A stretch of DNA of 22,288 nucleotides, from positions 1-22,288 of IMG/VR virus record IMGVR_UViG_3300025122_000181. One strand, written 5' to 3'. Position 1 is the stretch's first letter, and the number at the start of each line of letters is the position of its first letter. This DNA is from a virus. Under the pieces are notes generated by a model. That model ran no database searches and was not told the origin of the DNA. It saw only the letters and a program-made list of their open reading frames with translations. Positions 1-6,948 of this stretch are shown in pieces. A program made the position numbers and the translations under genes.

Positions 1-2
1 GG

Positions 3-134
3 ATGTCTTTGGGCTCGCTCGGAGACCGGGTGACCAAGCTTGAAGACAAGCAAGACATTGTTGGTGGGGACATCCGAACCATGATGAAGAACCAAGCCAA
101 GATGTGCCATGCCCTTAAAGTAGACTGCCAGTGA
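3..134 (+). CDS. Small charged protein at window edge, possibly 5'-partial
   Basis: The frame is open from the window edge to a TGA at 132-134. The first ATG is at position 3, giving 43 residues; the gene may begin upstream of the window. The product starts MSLGSLGDRVTKLEDKQ, a heptad-like stretch suggestive of a short coiled coil, and ends in a Cys-containing tail. The stop overlaps the GTG start of the next gene (GTGA), so the two are probably translationally coupled. Small coiled-coil proteins are common beside phage endolysins and holins, so a lysis-cassette accessory is plausible, but no family is recognised. Confidence 0.5.
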   Translation: MSLGSLGDRVTKLEDKQDIVGGDIRTMMKNQAKMCHALKVDCQ

Positions 135-706
135 AGCCATTCCTGCTCGATTATGTTGAGTCTCTGGGCCACGCAGTATTCACTGAAGGCATCTACAATC
201 TCAACATCGTGGGCATCCGAACGAAAGAGAGCAGCGCTAATACATTCGATGACCGGATGTGTGTTGTCTTTCGAGACGAACTGGGCTGGATCACTCGAAC
301 CTGGCCATGTACCACAGACCCTGGGCAATACTGGCGAGACAACCCCAGCAACGTGGCTGGCACCGCCATCCTTGTTCCCGGCCAGTACAGGGGTGTGTAC
401 AAGATTGGAAGGCACCGGGGCCAGTATGATGCCTTGGTCCAGCGTGGGTCAGCCGTAAAGGTCTACAGGGACGCCAACAAGGACGAGGTCTTGGACCATG
501 ACCCAGAATCAATCGAAGAGGGGTTCTTTGGGATAAACATCCACCAAGCCGGGCAAAACTCCACCGAAGTCAACAAGTGGAGTGCAGGCTGCCAAGTGTT
601 CGCCAACAAGGACGACTTCGAGGAGTTCATGAGCATCTGCTATGCTGCTTGTAACAAGTGGGGTGATGGTTTCAGCTACACCCTCATTGACGAACCGGCA
701 GCCTAA
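131..706 (+). CDS. L,D-transpeptidase-fold (YkuD-like) lysis enzyme
   Basis: A 191-residue protein with a GTG start that overlaps the preceding stop. Near the C-terminus His138 (in INIHQAG) is followed by Ser151-Ala-Gly-Cys154. This matches the H...SxGC signature of YkuD-type L,D-transpeptidases, where the Cys is the nucleophile. No signal peptide is seen, so export would need a holin; the next gene is a one-TM protein that could serve. The central DANKDEVLDHD stretch could be a metal-binding loop. Seen: the motif and the gene order. Inferred: that the fold is used here to cleave peptidoglycan in lysis. Catalysis is unproven. Confidence 0.65.
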   Translation: MKPFLLDYVESLGHAVFTEGIYNLNIVGIRTKESSANTFDDRMCVVFRDELGWITRTWPCTTDPGQYWRDNPSNVAGTAILVPGQYRGVYKIGRHRGQYDALVQRGSAVKVYRDANKDEVLDHDPESIEEGFFGINIHQAGQNSTEVNKWSAGCQVFANKDDFEEFMSICYAACNKWGDGFSYTLIDEPAA

Positions 707-960
707 TGGAACAAGAAGTCCTAACCGATAGTGCCAGCAGTGTGGTTACCGCATTGCTGGAGTACGGAGCGATGGGCATCTTTGCCATCTACTTGATCGT
801 CACCAACTGGTTTGCCCAGAAGCGCATTGACCGCATGACGGGCACTATTGCGACCCAGTTGACGGAGCAGACTTCTAAGCTCGACGCGATCATCAAGAGC
901 AAGGAAGAAGACAAGCTCAAGAAAGACATCGCCAAGATGATTGAGAACAAGGACACTTAG
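706..960 (+). CDS. One-TM holin-like or lysis accessory protein
   Basis: 84 residues. The ATG overlaps the upstream TAA (TAATG), which indicates coupling to the lysis enzyme. Residues about 14-36 form a hydrophobic segment (GAMGIFAIYLIVTNWFA); the rest is a highly charged, helix-prone tail rich in Lys and Glu. One TM plus a charged cytoplasmic C-tail directly after an endolysin-like gene fits a small holin, but a spanin-like or accessory membrane protein cannot be excluded. The stop overlaps the stop of the convergent minus-strand gene by three bases. Confidence 0.6.
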   Translation: MEQEVLTDSASSVVTALLEYGAMGIFAIYLIVTNWFAQKRIDRMTGTIATQLTEQTSKLDAIIKSKEEDKLKKDIAKMIENKDT

Positions 961-1256
961 ATAAACTTGAAAGCGATCCCAACTGCGGAGAGCACAAGTG
1001 AAATCAACGAGAAGGTCAAGGCTCGTCTACTGGCATGCCAACTGCGCCCCAAGTCATCGTGTCGAGTCGCGTAGTTCCAGTGCTGCTGTTGGTTCCACTG
1101 AGGCATTGCCTCAAAAAACTCAGGACACTTCCGCTCGTCATACACTTGATCTTCAGGAAGACGAAAGCGATACCACATGCACACACCAGCGTACTTCCGC
1201 TCCTTCCAGTTGGGCGGGTACTTAGCCCAAAGACCGCATCGTCCGCATCGTGCCAT
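957..1256 (-). CDS. Zinc-ribbon protein with C-terminal TM anchor
   Basis: 99 residues starting MARCGRCG. Cysteines occur as CxxC near residue 4, then in AGVCMWYRFRLPEDQVYDERKCPEFF, consistent with a four-Cys metal site. The last about 20 residues (LTFSLISLVLSAVGIAFKFI) are a clear TM segment, suggesting a tail-anchored protein with a cytoplasmic zinc ribbon. The start is uncertain: the only purine-rich stretch, GGACGGGG, lies 13 bases upstream and forms the 3' arm of a hairpin. The gene lies downstream of two minus-strand terminator-like hairpins, so how it is expressed is unclear. It converges with the lysis cassette. Function unknown. Confidence 0.55.
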   Translation of the reverse strand: MARCGRCGLWAKYPPNWKERKYAGVCMWYRFRLPEDQVYDERKCPEFFEAMPQWNQQQHWNYATRHDDLGRSWHASRRALTFSLISLVLSAVGIAFKFI

Positions 1257-1260
1257 ACAT

Positions 1261-1299
1261 AAGAAATAACCCCGTCCTGGCCGTGACACCTGGACGGGG
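1261..1299 (-). terminator. Hairpin terminator, first of a pair
   Basis: CCCCGTCC (1270-1277) is the exact reverse complement of GGACGGGG (1292-1299). Read on the minus strand, the stem is followed by TTATTTCTT, as in a Rho-independent terminator. It would end leftward transcription from the recombination operon. It also places GGACGGGG, the only SD-like sequence for the gene at 957-1256, inside a stem. Confidence 0.55.
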
Positions 1300-1322
1300 C
1301 TCAAATCTGCGGGAATGGTTGT

Positions 1323-1367
1323 ACAAATTAACCCCACCACTGAGCCAATCCCAATGGCGGGGCTTTT
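1323..1367 (-). terminator. Hairpin terminator, possibly bidirectional
   Basis: CCCC-A-CCA (1332-1339) pairs with TGG-C-GGGG (1355-1362). On the minus strand the odd position becomes a G.U pair, giving an 8-bp stem followed by TTAATTT. On the plus strand the stem has one mismatch but is followed by CTTTT. It fits a shared end for the leftward operon and the rightward lysis genes. No gene is visible between 1257 and 1435. Confidence 0.5.
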
Positions 1368-1435
1368 CACACAACCCAAAATGTTCTTTACGAACGTTGG
1401 TCAGTTGACCGCAAAAATTAGCGATCATTTACTTT

Positions 1436-1687
1436 CTAACCAGACGCTTTCGAAAAGTCATGTAAAGCAGACTTCAGCCTTACCAGACTTGCCTTTGCAT
1501 GACGCGAACCGTTCGCTCCATTGAAAACCAACTGTTGAGCTGCAGCCACTACACTGAGGGCTTCTTTCTCTGGAAAAGACCCTGAACTCTCCTGACGGCA
1601 GGGACTACATACATCATCTGTTCTCCATCCTAGAGAATGCTGTAGCGTGTCAGAAGAGCCAGGGGGGTGGTCAACCTTCGAATCCAT
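1436..1687 (-). CDS. Small hypothetical protein
   Basis: 83 residues beginning MDSKVDHPPGSSDTLQ. The ATG lies inside the 3' end of the preceding gene (17-nt overlap, like the exonuclease/RecT junction). It contains one CxxC (VCSPC) and a helix-prone, Ala/Lys-rich second half (EKEALSVVAAAQQLVF...). There is no convincing Shine-Dalgarno site, so it may depend on coupling or may not be translated. It is last in the operon, ahead of the two terminators. No family recognised. Confidence 0.4.
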   Translation of the reverse strand: MDSKVDHPPGSSDTLQHSLGWRTDDVCSPCRQESSGSFPEKEALSVVAAAQQLVFNGANGSRHAKASLVRLKSALHDFSKASG

Positions 1688-2321
1688 CAGCAAGTTCATC
1701 AACAGATGTTTCTGGTTCTGGGGCTTTCTTTTCAGTGGTTGTATTTCCAGCAACAGCCGAAATGAACTGCTTCATCAGGTCTTTCAGTTCATCGTCGTTT
1801 GATTTTGACTGCTTCTTGCTCAGAACTTCGATCAAGTCCTTGTTTGCATCAGCCATGTTGATGTTGACATCGAGTGCTGGCACGCCGTTTTGATACCGAA
1901 GATCCATAGCGTTGTTCGCGTCGATCCACTTGCACGCAATAATGATGGACTCGTCACCATTTGGATTCGGTCGGATATCGGCTTCATACTCACCAAGCTT
2001 CCACTCACCATTCGGCTGTGAGTTTCTGATGTTCTTGACCATGGCCTTGAGAACGCCGTTACACATATTTTTCCAAATCTCAGCATCGATCTTGTTCGTC
2101 AATCCAGCGAGGGGCCAATGCGCTTTCTTTAGACGGGTACGATAGTTCTTCCATTCCTTCCTAGTCTTCTTGTCGATGAGATGCCCATCGAGCACGTCAC
2201 GCAATTGAGACATGAACTCTGTCGTTTGGATAATCTTGGATGGACCCTTTTTAGTGCCTGCCGTTTCGGACATGCGCATTTTGTGTGGGTTTCTTGCCGT
2301 GGCTTGATCAATCAAGGACAT
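1671..2321 (-). CDS. Hypothetical protein downstream of recT
   Basis: 216 residues. The start has a good ribosome site: recT ends in TAG and the same bases form TAGGAGAACCAATG. The N-terminal third is Lys/Arg-rich, the middle is mixed (GEWKLGEYEADIRPNPNGDES), and the C-terminal about 45 residues are charged and probably disordered (KKQSKSNDDELK, EKKAPEPET). No catalytic motif is visible. Position immediately after YqaJ and RecT suggests a recombination accessory, but this rests on context alone. Confidence 0.75.
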   Translation of the reverse strand: MSLIDQATARNPHKMRMSETAGTKKGPSKIIQTTEFMSQLRDVLDGHLIDKKTRKEWKNYRTRLKKAHWPLAGLTNKIDAEIWKNMCNGVLKAMVKNIRNSQPNGEWKLGEYEADIRPNPNGDESIIIACKWIDANNAMDLRYQNGVPALDVNINMADANKDLIEVLSKKQSKSNDDELKDLMKQFISAVAGNTTTEKKAPEPETSVDELADGFEG

Positions 2322-2329
2322 TGGTTCTC

Positions 2330-3217
2330 CTACTCAGTGAAGTCTAGTTCTGGATCTGGAAGATCATTTTGCTTGGCCTTTTCAACCAAGTCTTTAACCT
2401 TTGTCTTCCGTCGTTTCTTTGGTGATTCATCTGCTTGGACATCAATAACATTGTCTTTGATTGTACCACTATCCTTAATTGACTCGTCATGCCCATTGTT
2501 GGCAGTGTCGACCCAAGCGTCATCATCAAAGTCGCTCTTAATGTCATGCTCGAGAACAGCTGTGGTTGATGGCGTGAGTGGAAGGTACTTGCAGATCCGC
2601 CGAATGACTGTCTTACGCCACATTTCTTCGGTGTGTTGAGCCCAAGGACCATTATCTGGACTGCGTGAATTGGACCGTATCTTATTGATTTGGTCCTTTC
2701 GCATGACCTCGACTTGGCGCTGTCCATCCTTGTAGTAGCAAACAGCATAAGCAATCTTCAATCCACCAGGATCATCATAGTTGACCTTGTGCCTTAGAGT
2801 CTCGCCACCATCAAGATCGAAGTGATGATCGAACTCGTCATTTTCGTGAACCACGCGAGCCACAAAGTGAGCAACTTCACCGGACCGTTTTACAAGATCC
2901 ATCAATCCCGTGTACTCAATCCAAAGTTCAGCATCGTAGGACTTTGCTTTCTTGTTCCACATCGGAACCAGTGATGCGCGATGCAGAACACCGCCAGCCA
3001 CAAGGTTCAACTCACACGCTTTGGCCAAGGCCAAGTACACAGAAGTTGGTGAGCATTGAACAAGGCGTTCATTCTTGGCTGCTTCGAACATGGCAACACG
3101 AATGATCCGATCAACATCCGTCCCTTTAGGAGCAATCTTTACGAGACTATTCCGCTTTGTTCCTAAAAATTCGTTGAGCGACGTAAGTTGGTCTCTTCGG
3201 CTAATTGCTGTCGTCAT
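2330..3217 (-). CDS. recT: RecT-family single-strand annealing recombinase
   Basis: 295 residues. RecT family features: an N-terminal region ending in DRIIRVAMFEA (about 35-46), the SVYLALAKACELNLVAGG stretch (59-76), then ELWIEYTGLMDLVKRSG (about 97-113), followed by a low-complexity acidic/basic tail (KKRRKTKVKDL). RecT proteins anneal complementary strands on 3' tails made by a partner exonuclease, here the overlapping YqaJ gene. I chose the internal ATG at 3217 (MTTAISRRDQ) over a start 75 bases upstream. GGAG lies 7 bases before it, the overlap drops to 17 nt, and the protein then begins as RecT proteins usually do. Confidence 0.93.
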   Translation of the reverse strand: MTTAISRRDQLTSLNEFLGTKRNSLVKIAPKGTDVDRIIRVAMFEAAKNERLVQCSPTSVYLALAKACELNLVAGGVLHRASLVPMWNKKAKSYDAELWIEYTGLMDLVKRSGEVAHFVARVVHENDEFDHHFDLDGGETLRHKVNYDDPGGLKIAYAVCYYKDGQRQVEVMRKDQINKIRSNSRSPDNGPWAQHTEEMWRKTVIRRICKYLPLTPSTTAVLEHDIKSDFDDDAWVDTANNGHDESIKDSGTIKDNVIDVQADESPKKRRKTKVKDLVEKAKQNDLPDPELDFTE

Positions 3218-4172
3218 CTCTTGGCTCCATGATTCTAAGCATTCTGTTTCCAGGTTGCTCGGTAGTGTACTTTTTATAGAGGTTGGGTTCATCTGTCATG
3301 AAAGTCTTTTTATCAAAAACCCGACGATTCGATGTTTGTTTCCATGTGGCGAGTTGTGCTATTCCAAGCGATTCACCAATGCATTGGCGCAGCTGGTTTT
3401 CAAGTTCAGTTTTCTTTTCCGTCAGTTCTTTGTATTCGCTTCTTACTTTCAACAGCCGTTCGTACAAATCTCTTTCAGCAACCGTAGCTGCTCGTAGTTT
3501 CTCATCTTCGACTCGCGGGTGAATCTTACCAAGCACGTTGCGACACATAGGTGTGCCATCTGCTGGCGGTGGAGTTTCCTCTACTACATACTTCTGCCAC
3601 CAATCTTCAGCGACATCAAGAATCTGCTCACCAAGCTCCTTGTCGCGTTCAAGACGGTAGACGCGAAAATCATCAAGGCTAAAAAGTGTCGCTATGTCCC
3701 AGTAAGGAGCGTCGAATATCTCCATGTAGGTGCGCATCTGCACCTCTACATCTAGTGGCACGTCAGTTGACCGAGTTTTACCCCACCCATTTCTTCTTCG
3801 GCGTGTCTTAGCGTCCATACCAAAAGTGATGCCATTTAGCTCAACCATTCGATCCGGCGTTCCAAAGATGCGCGGTCGAGTCGGATGCCAAGTTAAACCC
3901 TTCTCCCAAAGGCGACATCCCTCCCCAAGATGGAGTTCGTACAACTCGCATACGTATTTCTCCATGACCCGACCACGCATCAGGATTGAATTGTCTGAAT
4001 CTTCCGATTCAAAAATTCCAGTTTTTTCAGACCACAACTTAAATAAGCTTCTTTCGAAACAACCAACTTTGTCTTTCGTGTCTGCTGACGCAACAAGTAT
4101 GGCAGCCACGTCAGTGCCGCCCAGGCCCTTTTTGCGTTCAGCAAGCCATGCCGATCGTTCTTCTTGGTTCAT
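3201..4172 (-). CDS. YqaJ-type viral exonuclease
   Basis: 323 residues with the YqaJ/lambda-exonuclease-type PD-(D/E)xK layout. GGTD is at 18-21 in the substrate loop, RGRVMEKYV contains Glu71, GTPDRM contains Asp107, DAKT is at 120-123 (Asp replaces the usual Glu of ExK), and VQMRTYM has Gln145. It would resect DNA 5'-3' to feed RecT. Start: ATG at 4172 (MNQEERSAWL) follows CGGAGAAAACAACC, the leader motif recurrent in this genome; an ATG seven codons upstream lacks it. A near-consensus promoter lies just upstream. The C-terminal 120 residues include a helical Lys/Glu stretch. Confidence 0.92.
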   Translation of the reverse strand: MNQEERSAWLAERKKGLGGTDVAAILVASADTKDKVGCFERSLFKLWSEKTGIFESEDSDNSILMRGRVMEKYVCELYELHLGEGCRLWEKGLTWHPTRPRIFGTPDRMVELNGITFGMDAKTRRRRNGWGKTRSTDVPLDVEVQMRTYMEIFDAPYWDIATLFSLDDFRVYRLERDKELGEQILDVAEDWWQKYVVEETPPPADGTPMCRNVLGKIHPRVEDEKLRAATVAERDLYERLLKVRSEYKELTEKKTELENQLRQCIGESLGIAQLATWKQTSNRRVFDKKTFMTDEPNLYKKYTTEQPGNRMLRIMEPRDDDSN

Positions 4173-4192
4173 GGTTGTTTTCTCCGAACTCA

Positions 4193-4221
4193 ATCGTAGT
4201 ATTGTATGGCAGGTGTGTCAA
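4193..4221 (-). promoter_or_regulatory. Sigma-70-like promoter for exonuclease-recT operon
   Basis: On the minus strand, TTGACA (4216-4221) is followed after exactly 17 bases by TACGAT (4193-4198): a perfect -35 and a 4/6 -10. It sits about 20-50 bases upstream of the exonuclease start. A GGTGTG/CACACC inverted repeat (4212-4232) overlaps the -35 region. Confidence 0.6.
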
Positions 4222-4237
4222 GGAGCCACACCCCGAT

Positions 4238-4256
4238 GTGGACAAAACTTGTCCAC
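4238..4256. promoter_or_regulatory. Perfect 19-bp palindromic operator candidate
   Basis: GTGGACAA-AAC-TTGTCCAC: two perfect 8-bp arms around a 3-bp centre. It lies between the divergent exonuclease and HTH genes, just upstream of the minus-strand -35 and overlapping a possible plus-strand -35. The small Cro/YdaS-like protein encoded alongside is the natural candidate ligand. Site seen; binding partner inferred. Confidence 0.55.
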
Positions 4257-4278
4257 TACGCTACTTTCGATTTATAAG
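4249..4278 (+). promoter_or_regulatory. Possible promoter for the HTH/H1-like genes
   Basis: TTGTCC (4249-4254), an 18-bp spacer, then TATAAG (4273-4278). The -35 is one arm of the palindrome, so a bound repressor would occlude it. The -10 is so close to the ATG at 4288 that the message would be almost leaderless and the AAGGTG SD-like site would fall inside the promoter. An alternative start site is therefore possible. Confidence 0.3.
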
Positions 4279-4287
4279 GTGTGTCTA

Positions 4288-4527
4288 ATGGTCATCGAAG
4301 ACTATCGAAAAAGCCTGCCGAATCGAAGCACGCGTGTCGCATTCACAAAATGGTTGAATGAAGAACTTCAGAGATTCAATTTAACTTTAAGCATCGGCTA
4401 TCTCCGTGACTTGGAGTATGGTCGAAAAACACCTTCGTTACCGCTTGCCATTGGTATTGAAAAATCGACTGGTGGTGTAGTATCTGTCAGAGAGTGGCCT
4501 GGGCTTAGTGCGGGCCTTCGTTCTTAA
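4288..4527 (+). CDS. Small Cro/YdaS-like HTH regulator
   Basis: 79 residues starting MVIEDYRKSLPNRS. The second half, GYLRDLEYGRKTPSLP then LAIGIEKSTGGVVSVREW, resembles the C-terminal part of YdaS/Cro-type phage regulators, in which the last helix reads like IExxTxGxVxxxEL. It faces the recombination operon across a region with a perfect palindrome, the usual arrangement for a self-regulating switch protein. Its TAA overlaps the first possible ATG of the next gene. The DNA target is inferred from position only. Confidence 0.65.
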   Translation: MVIEDYRKSLPNRSTRVAFTKWLNEELQRFNLTLSIGYLRDLEYGRKTPSLPLAIGIEKSTGGVVSVREWPGLSAGLRS

Positions 4528-4538
4528 TGGAGAAGACA

Positions 4539-4766
4539 ATGAGCCTGAAAGAAAAAGTTGAAGCAATGAAAGTGGTCATGCATACAAAGGCATGTCGTCA
4601 CGGGTATGACCTTTCAAATGTGATTGGTACGCTCTACGCATACATTGCAGAACTGGAAGCTAAAGCAACTGCCCCAGCACCCGCCAAGAAGGCGACCGCC
4701 AAGAAGGCACCTGCTAAGAAGGCACCTGCTAAGAAGGCACCTGCTAAGAAGACATCGAAAAAGTAG
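4539..4766 (+). CDS. Histone H1-like protein with KKAPA repeat tail
   Basis: 75 residues. A short helical N-terminal part (MSLKEKVEAMKVVMHTK...VIGTLYAYIAELEAKA) is followed by a basic Ala/Pro/Lys tail made of tandem KKAPA pentapeptides ending TSKK. Such tails occur in bacterial H1-like nucleoid proteins and bind DNA non-specifically. The internal ATG at 4539 has GGAG six bases upstream; the ATG at 4527, overlapping the previous stop, lacks a site. It is probably co-transcribed with the HTH gene. Role in compacting phage or host DNA, or aiding recombination, is inference. Confidence 0.7.
   Translation: MSLKEKVEAMKVVMHTKACRHGYDLSNVIGTLYAYIAELEAKATAPAPAKKATAKKAPAKKAPAKKAPAKKTSKK
4686..4751 (+). 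repeat. 15-bp tandem repeat encoding KKAPA
   Basis: Unit AAGAAGGCACCTGCT occurs three times without change (4701-4745). It is preceded by one diverged unit (AAGAAGGCGACCGCC) and followed by a partial unit. The units are in frame, so copy number could vary by slippage without breaking the gene. Confidence 0.9.
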
Positions 4767-4994
4767 CTAGGCGTCGACTGGTTTCTTGAGTGTTGCCATT
4801 AGCAATTGATAGGCAACTGCGGACTCTTTTGCCTCAATGTGCTGTTGTAGAGCTTCGATGACTGATATCTGATTCAGTGCCTTTGCAACCATATCGTCGC
4901 TTGAGTCAAAGACTTCCATCGACTTTTCTTTCATGCAAATGGTCCATCTATCAGGCATGGTCCAGGTCTTTTTAATTTCATCGATGTCAGGCAT
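4767..4994 (-). CDS. Small hypothetical protein
   Basis: 75 residues (MPDIDEIKKTWTMPDRW...). The ATG overlaps the upstream TAA (TAATG) and has AGGA six bases before it, so I prefer it to longer versions. The middle and end are helix-prone (MVAKALNQISVIEALQQHIEAKESAVAYQLLMATLKK). It converges on the H1-like gene with no gap. No family recognised. Confidence 0.65.
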   Translation of the reverse strand: MPDIDEIKKTWTMPDRWTICMKEKSMEVFDSSDDMVAKALNQISVIEALQQHIEAKESAVAYQLLMATLKKPVDA

Positions 4995-5602
4995 TAGCAT
5001 TCCTGTGGCTCGATAATGTTGGCGTATCCACATCCTTTGTACATTATAGGCACATTGTCAGTCCAATGCTGTATGGCCTCAATGATTGACAAGCGCCCAT
5101 GATCGTAACATTGAGTGCTGAGTGATTTGTCACCTGTGATAGGGCACAACCACAGAAAACGAACAATCCCGTGAAGCGTGTTGCGTGTTTTCTCTGTCAT
5201 CGACATCGCCGCATAGGGTGTCACTAAAAGCCATGCATAGACATGGTCGAGCAGCTCTTCATCCATGCCGCCATTTTCTTGATGAACTTCAAAGCAGTAT
5301 TCATAAACGGCATCTGCAAGCCTATCTGCGTGCAAGATTCCACTGTTGGTAAATCTACCTGACTTTCCACTAATCATGTAGTCCAAGCCAAACGCAATGA
5401 ACGTCACGTAGTGCCCATCTTCGATAAAGCCTTTGACGTTCTTAGCAATCGAATACAGTAGAAACTTGTTTTCTTTGCTTAGTGACCGAACCTTAGACCC
5501 TTTCATGTTTGAATGAATCAGCTCTTTGTCATCTTCAGTAAGGTATTGGTCTATCACTTCTTGCATGTCGTTAGTTTCACACGCAAATACTTCAGCCGAC
5601 AT
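4994..5602 (-). CDS. Hypothetical protein after the VapE-like helicase
   Basis: 202 residues starting MSAEVFACETNDMQEV. The start overlaps the helicase stop (TGATG), so it is coupled to it. The sequence looks like a mostly alpha-helical soluble protein with scattered Cys and His (YEYCFEVHQENGG, LWLCPITGDKSL) but no recognisable motif. Being third in the primase-helicase run suggests a replication accessory. Function not recognised. Confidence 0.75.
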   Translation of the reverse strand: MSAEVFACETNDMQEVIDQYLTEDDKELIHSNMKGSKVRSLSKENKFLLYSIAKNVKGFIEDGHYVTFIAFGLDYMISGKSGRFTNSGILHADRLADAVYEYCFEVHQENGGMDEELLDHVYAWLLVTPYAAMSMTEKTRNTLHGIVRFLWLCPITGDKSLSTQCYDHGRLSIIEAIQHWTDNVPIMYKGCGYANIIEPQEC

Positions 5603-6948
5603 CAGTGTTCTCCACCTTCAACAGTTTCTACAAGTTCAGGTTTTGACATCGGAAGAACGTTGTCTTCTTTGTTTTTGACCCATACATACACGCGTTTGTT
5701 CAGTAGCCTTCTACGTTGTCGATCATACCCCAACTGCCGCATGATATCGCCAACGCGCATCTCGTTACTGCGGGTCATTTGATACTTCTCGAGTCCAAGC
5801 GCCTTGGTCATGATTTCGCTGGTACTAAGGCTTCCCATGCTGATGTTCAGCCATTGCTCTATGACCTCATGCCATGGGTCGTACTGGCGGAAATCAGATG
5901 ATTGTTCTTCCAGTTGTTGCTCTGCTTCATTTTCCAGGTACCACTTTTCACCATTGTTGAATGCAACCACTGCTTCTGCCCACAGTTGCGAACGATTGTT
6001 GATTGTCCAATCAGTGTCGATTTTACCAATTTGGATTGGCCAATACCTGCGCGAACCAGTCATGTCTGTGATGAATGCAGCTTTGTTTGTCGTCCCACAA
6101 AACACTGTGTGCCTTTTGAGCGTGATTGTCATCCTGGCATAAGGCAATCTAAACGTGTCTTCTTGAGCCGACAAAAACGCCTTGGTACTTGAGTTGTGCG
6201 CTCTTCTAATAGAGTCCAGCTCTGCAACCTCGTACAACCACGCTTTGCTGATTTGCATGTAGGCATTGGACGAACCAATATCCATTGGCGTATCGCAGAA
6301 ATACTCATCGGACGCCAGAAGCCTGAATGTCGTACTTTTACGCGCTCCCTGTGGTCCAACTAAGATCAAGACACAGTCGGCCTTTACGCCAGGTTTGTAG
6401 GCTCTTGCAATGCATTGAATGAGCCACCTGCGGCCCATCTCCCGGTTCAGTTTCGTATCTTCGGCTCCGACTGCACGTATCAACCATTCATCTAATCTCG
6501 GAGTTCCGTCCCAAACCAAATCCTTCAACCAATCTGTCAGCGGATTCTTTCCGTTTTCTTCGGCAACGAAGCCAACAGACTCGACAATGCAATCGGTACT
6601 AAAGTGTGCGCTGTAGTGCTTGTACATCCATCGCTTGATTCTTGTAGCGTCCGTGTCTGAGAAATCCTTGTCGTCTATCTTGATGGCGTTTCTAAACGTG
6701 TCCATCCAGAGGCGCTTGTTCCACCTCCTGTCGTACATAAAAATAGTGGTCAGGTTTGGAACTGTTCCAAGAATCTTCTCACAACCATCTCTGTTTGTAC
6801 TGGTTTCTAATCGTGAGATGACTCTTGATTGTGGTCCGTCTTGCTTACCTTTTTCGTAAGCGTCTTTTGCTGAAGCAAACAACTCACATAACGTTGGGGC
6901 ACCAGGCCCAGTCAATACTTGATCAAGGTCGGGCACCATCGCCTCCAT
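5602..6948 (-). CDS. VapE/VirE-like superfamily 3-type helicase
   Basis: 448 residues. Walker A GPQGARKST (198-206), Walker B AWLYEVAELD (236-245), and FCGTTNKAAFITDMTGSRRYWPI (about 283-305), the sensor and arginine region typical of virulence-associated E family proteins. After about residue 375 there is a winged-helix-like tail (MRVGDIMRQLGYDRQRRRLLN). It likely unwinds DNA with the primase encoded just upstream; the two genes overlap by 26 nt. The start may be ATG at 6948 or at 6939; GGAG lies unusually close to the second. Family assignment is firm; polarity and oligomer state are unknown. Confidence 0.9.
   Translation of the reverse strand: MEAMVPDLDQVLTGPGAPTLCELFASAKDAYEKGKQDGPQSRVISRLETSTNRDGCEKILGTVPNLTTIFMYDRRWNKRLWMDTFRNAIKIDDKDFSDTDATRIKRWMYKHYSAHFSTDCIVESVGFVAEENGKNPLTDWLKDLVWDGTPRLDEWLIRAVGAEDTKLNREMGRRWLIQCIARAYKPGVKADCVLILVGPQGARKSTTFRLLASDEYFCDTPMDIGSSNAYMQISKAWLYEVAELDSIRRAHNSSTKAFLSAQEDTFRLPYARMTITLKRHTVFCGTTNKAAFITDMTGSRRYWPIQIGKIDTDWTINNRSQLWAEAVVAFNNGEKWYLENEAEQQLEEQSSDFRQYDPWHEVIEQWLNISMGSLSTSEIMTKALGLEKYQMTRSNEMRVGDIMRQLGYDRQRRRLLNKRVYVWVKNKEDNVLPMSKPELVETVEGGEH

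Noticed and set aside
3218-3292. Upstream start for RecT
   Set aside because: It would overlap the exonuclease by 92 nt, whereas MTTAIS at 3217 has GGAG at 7 bases and a normal RecT N-terminus.
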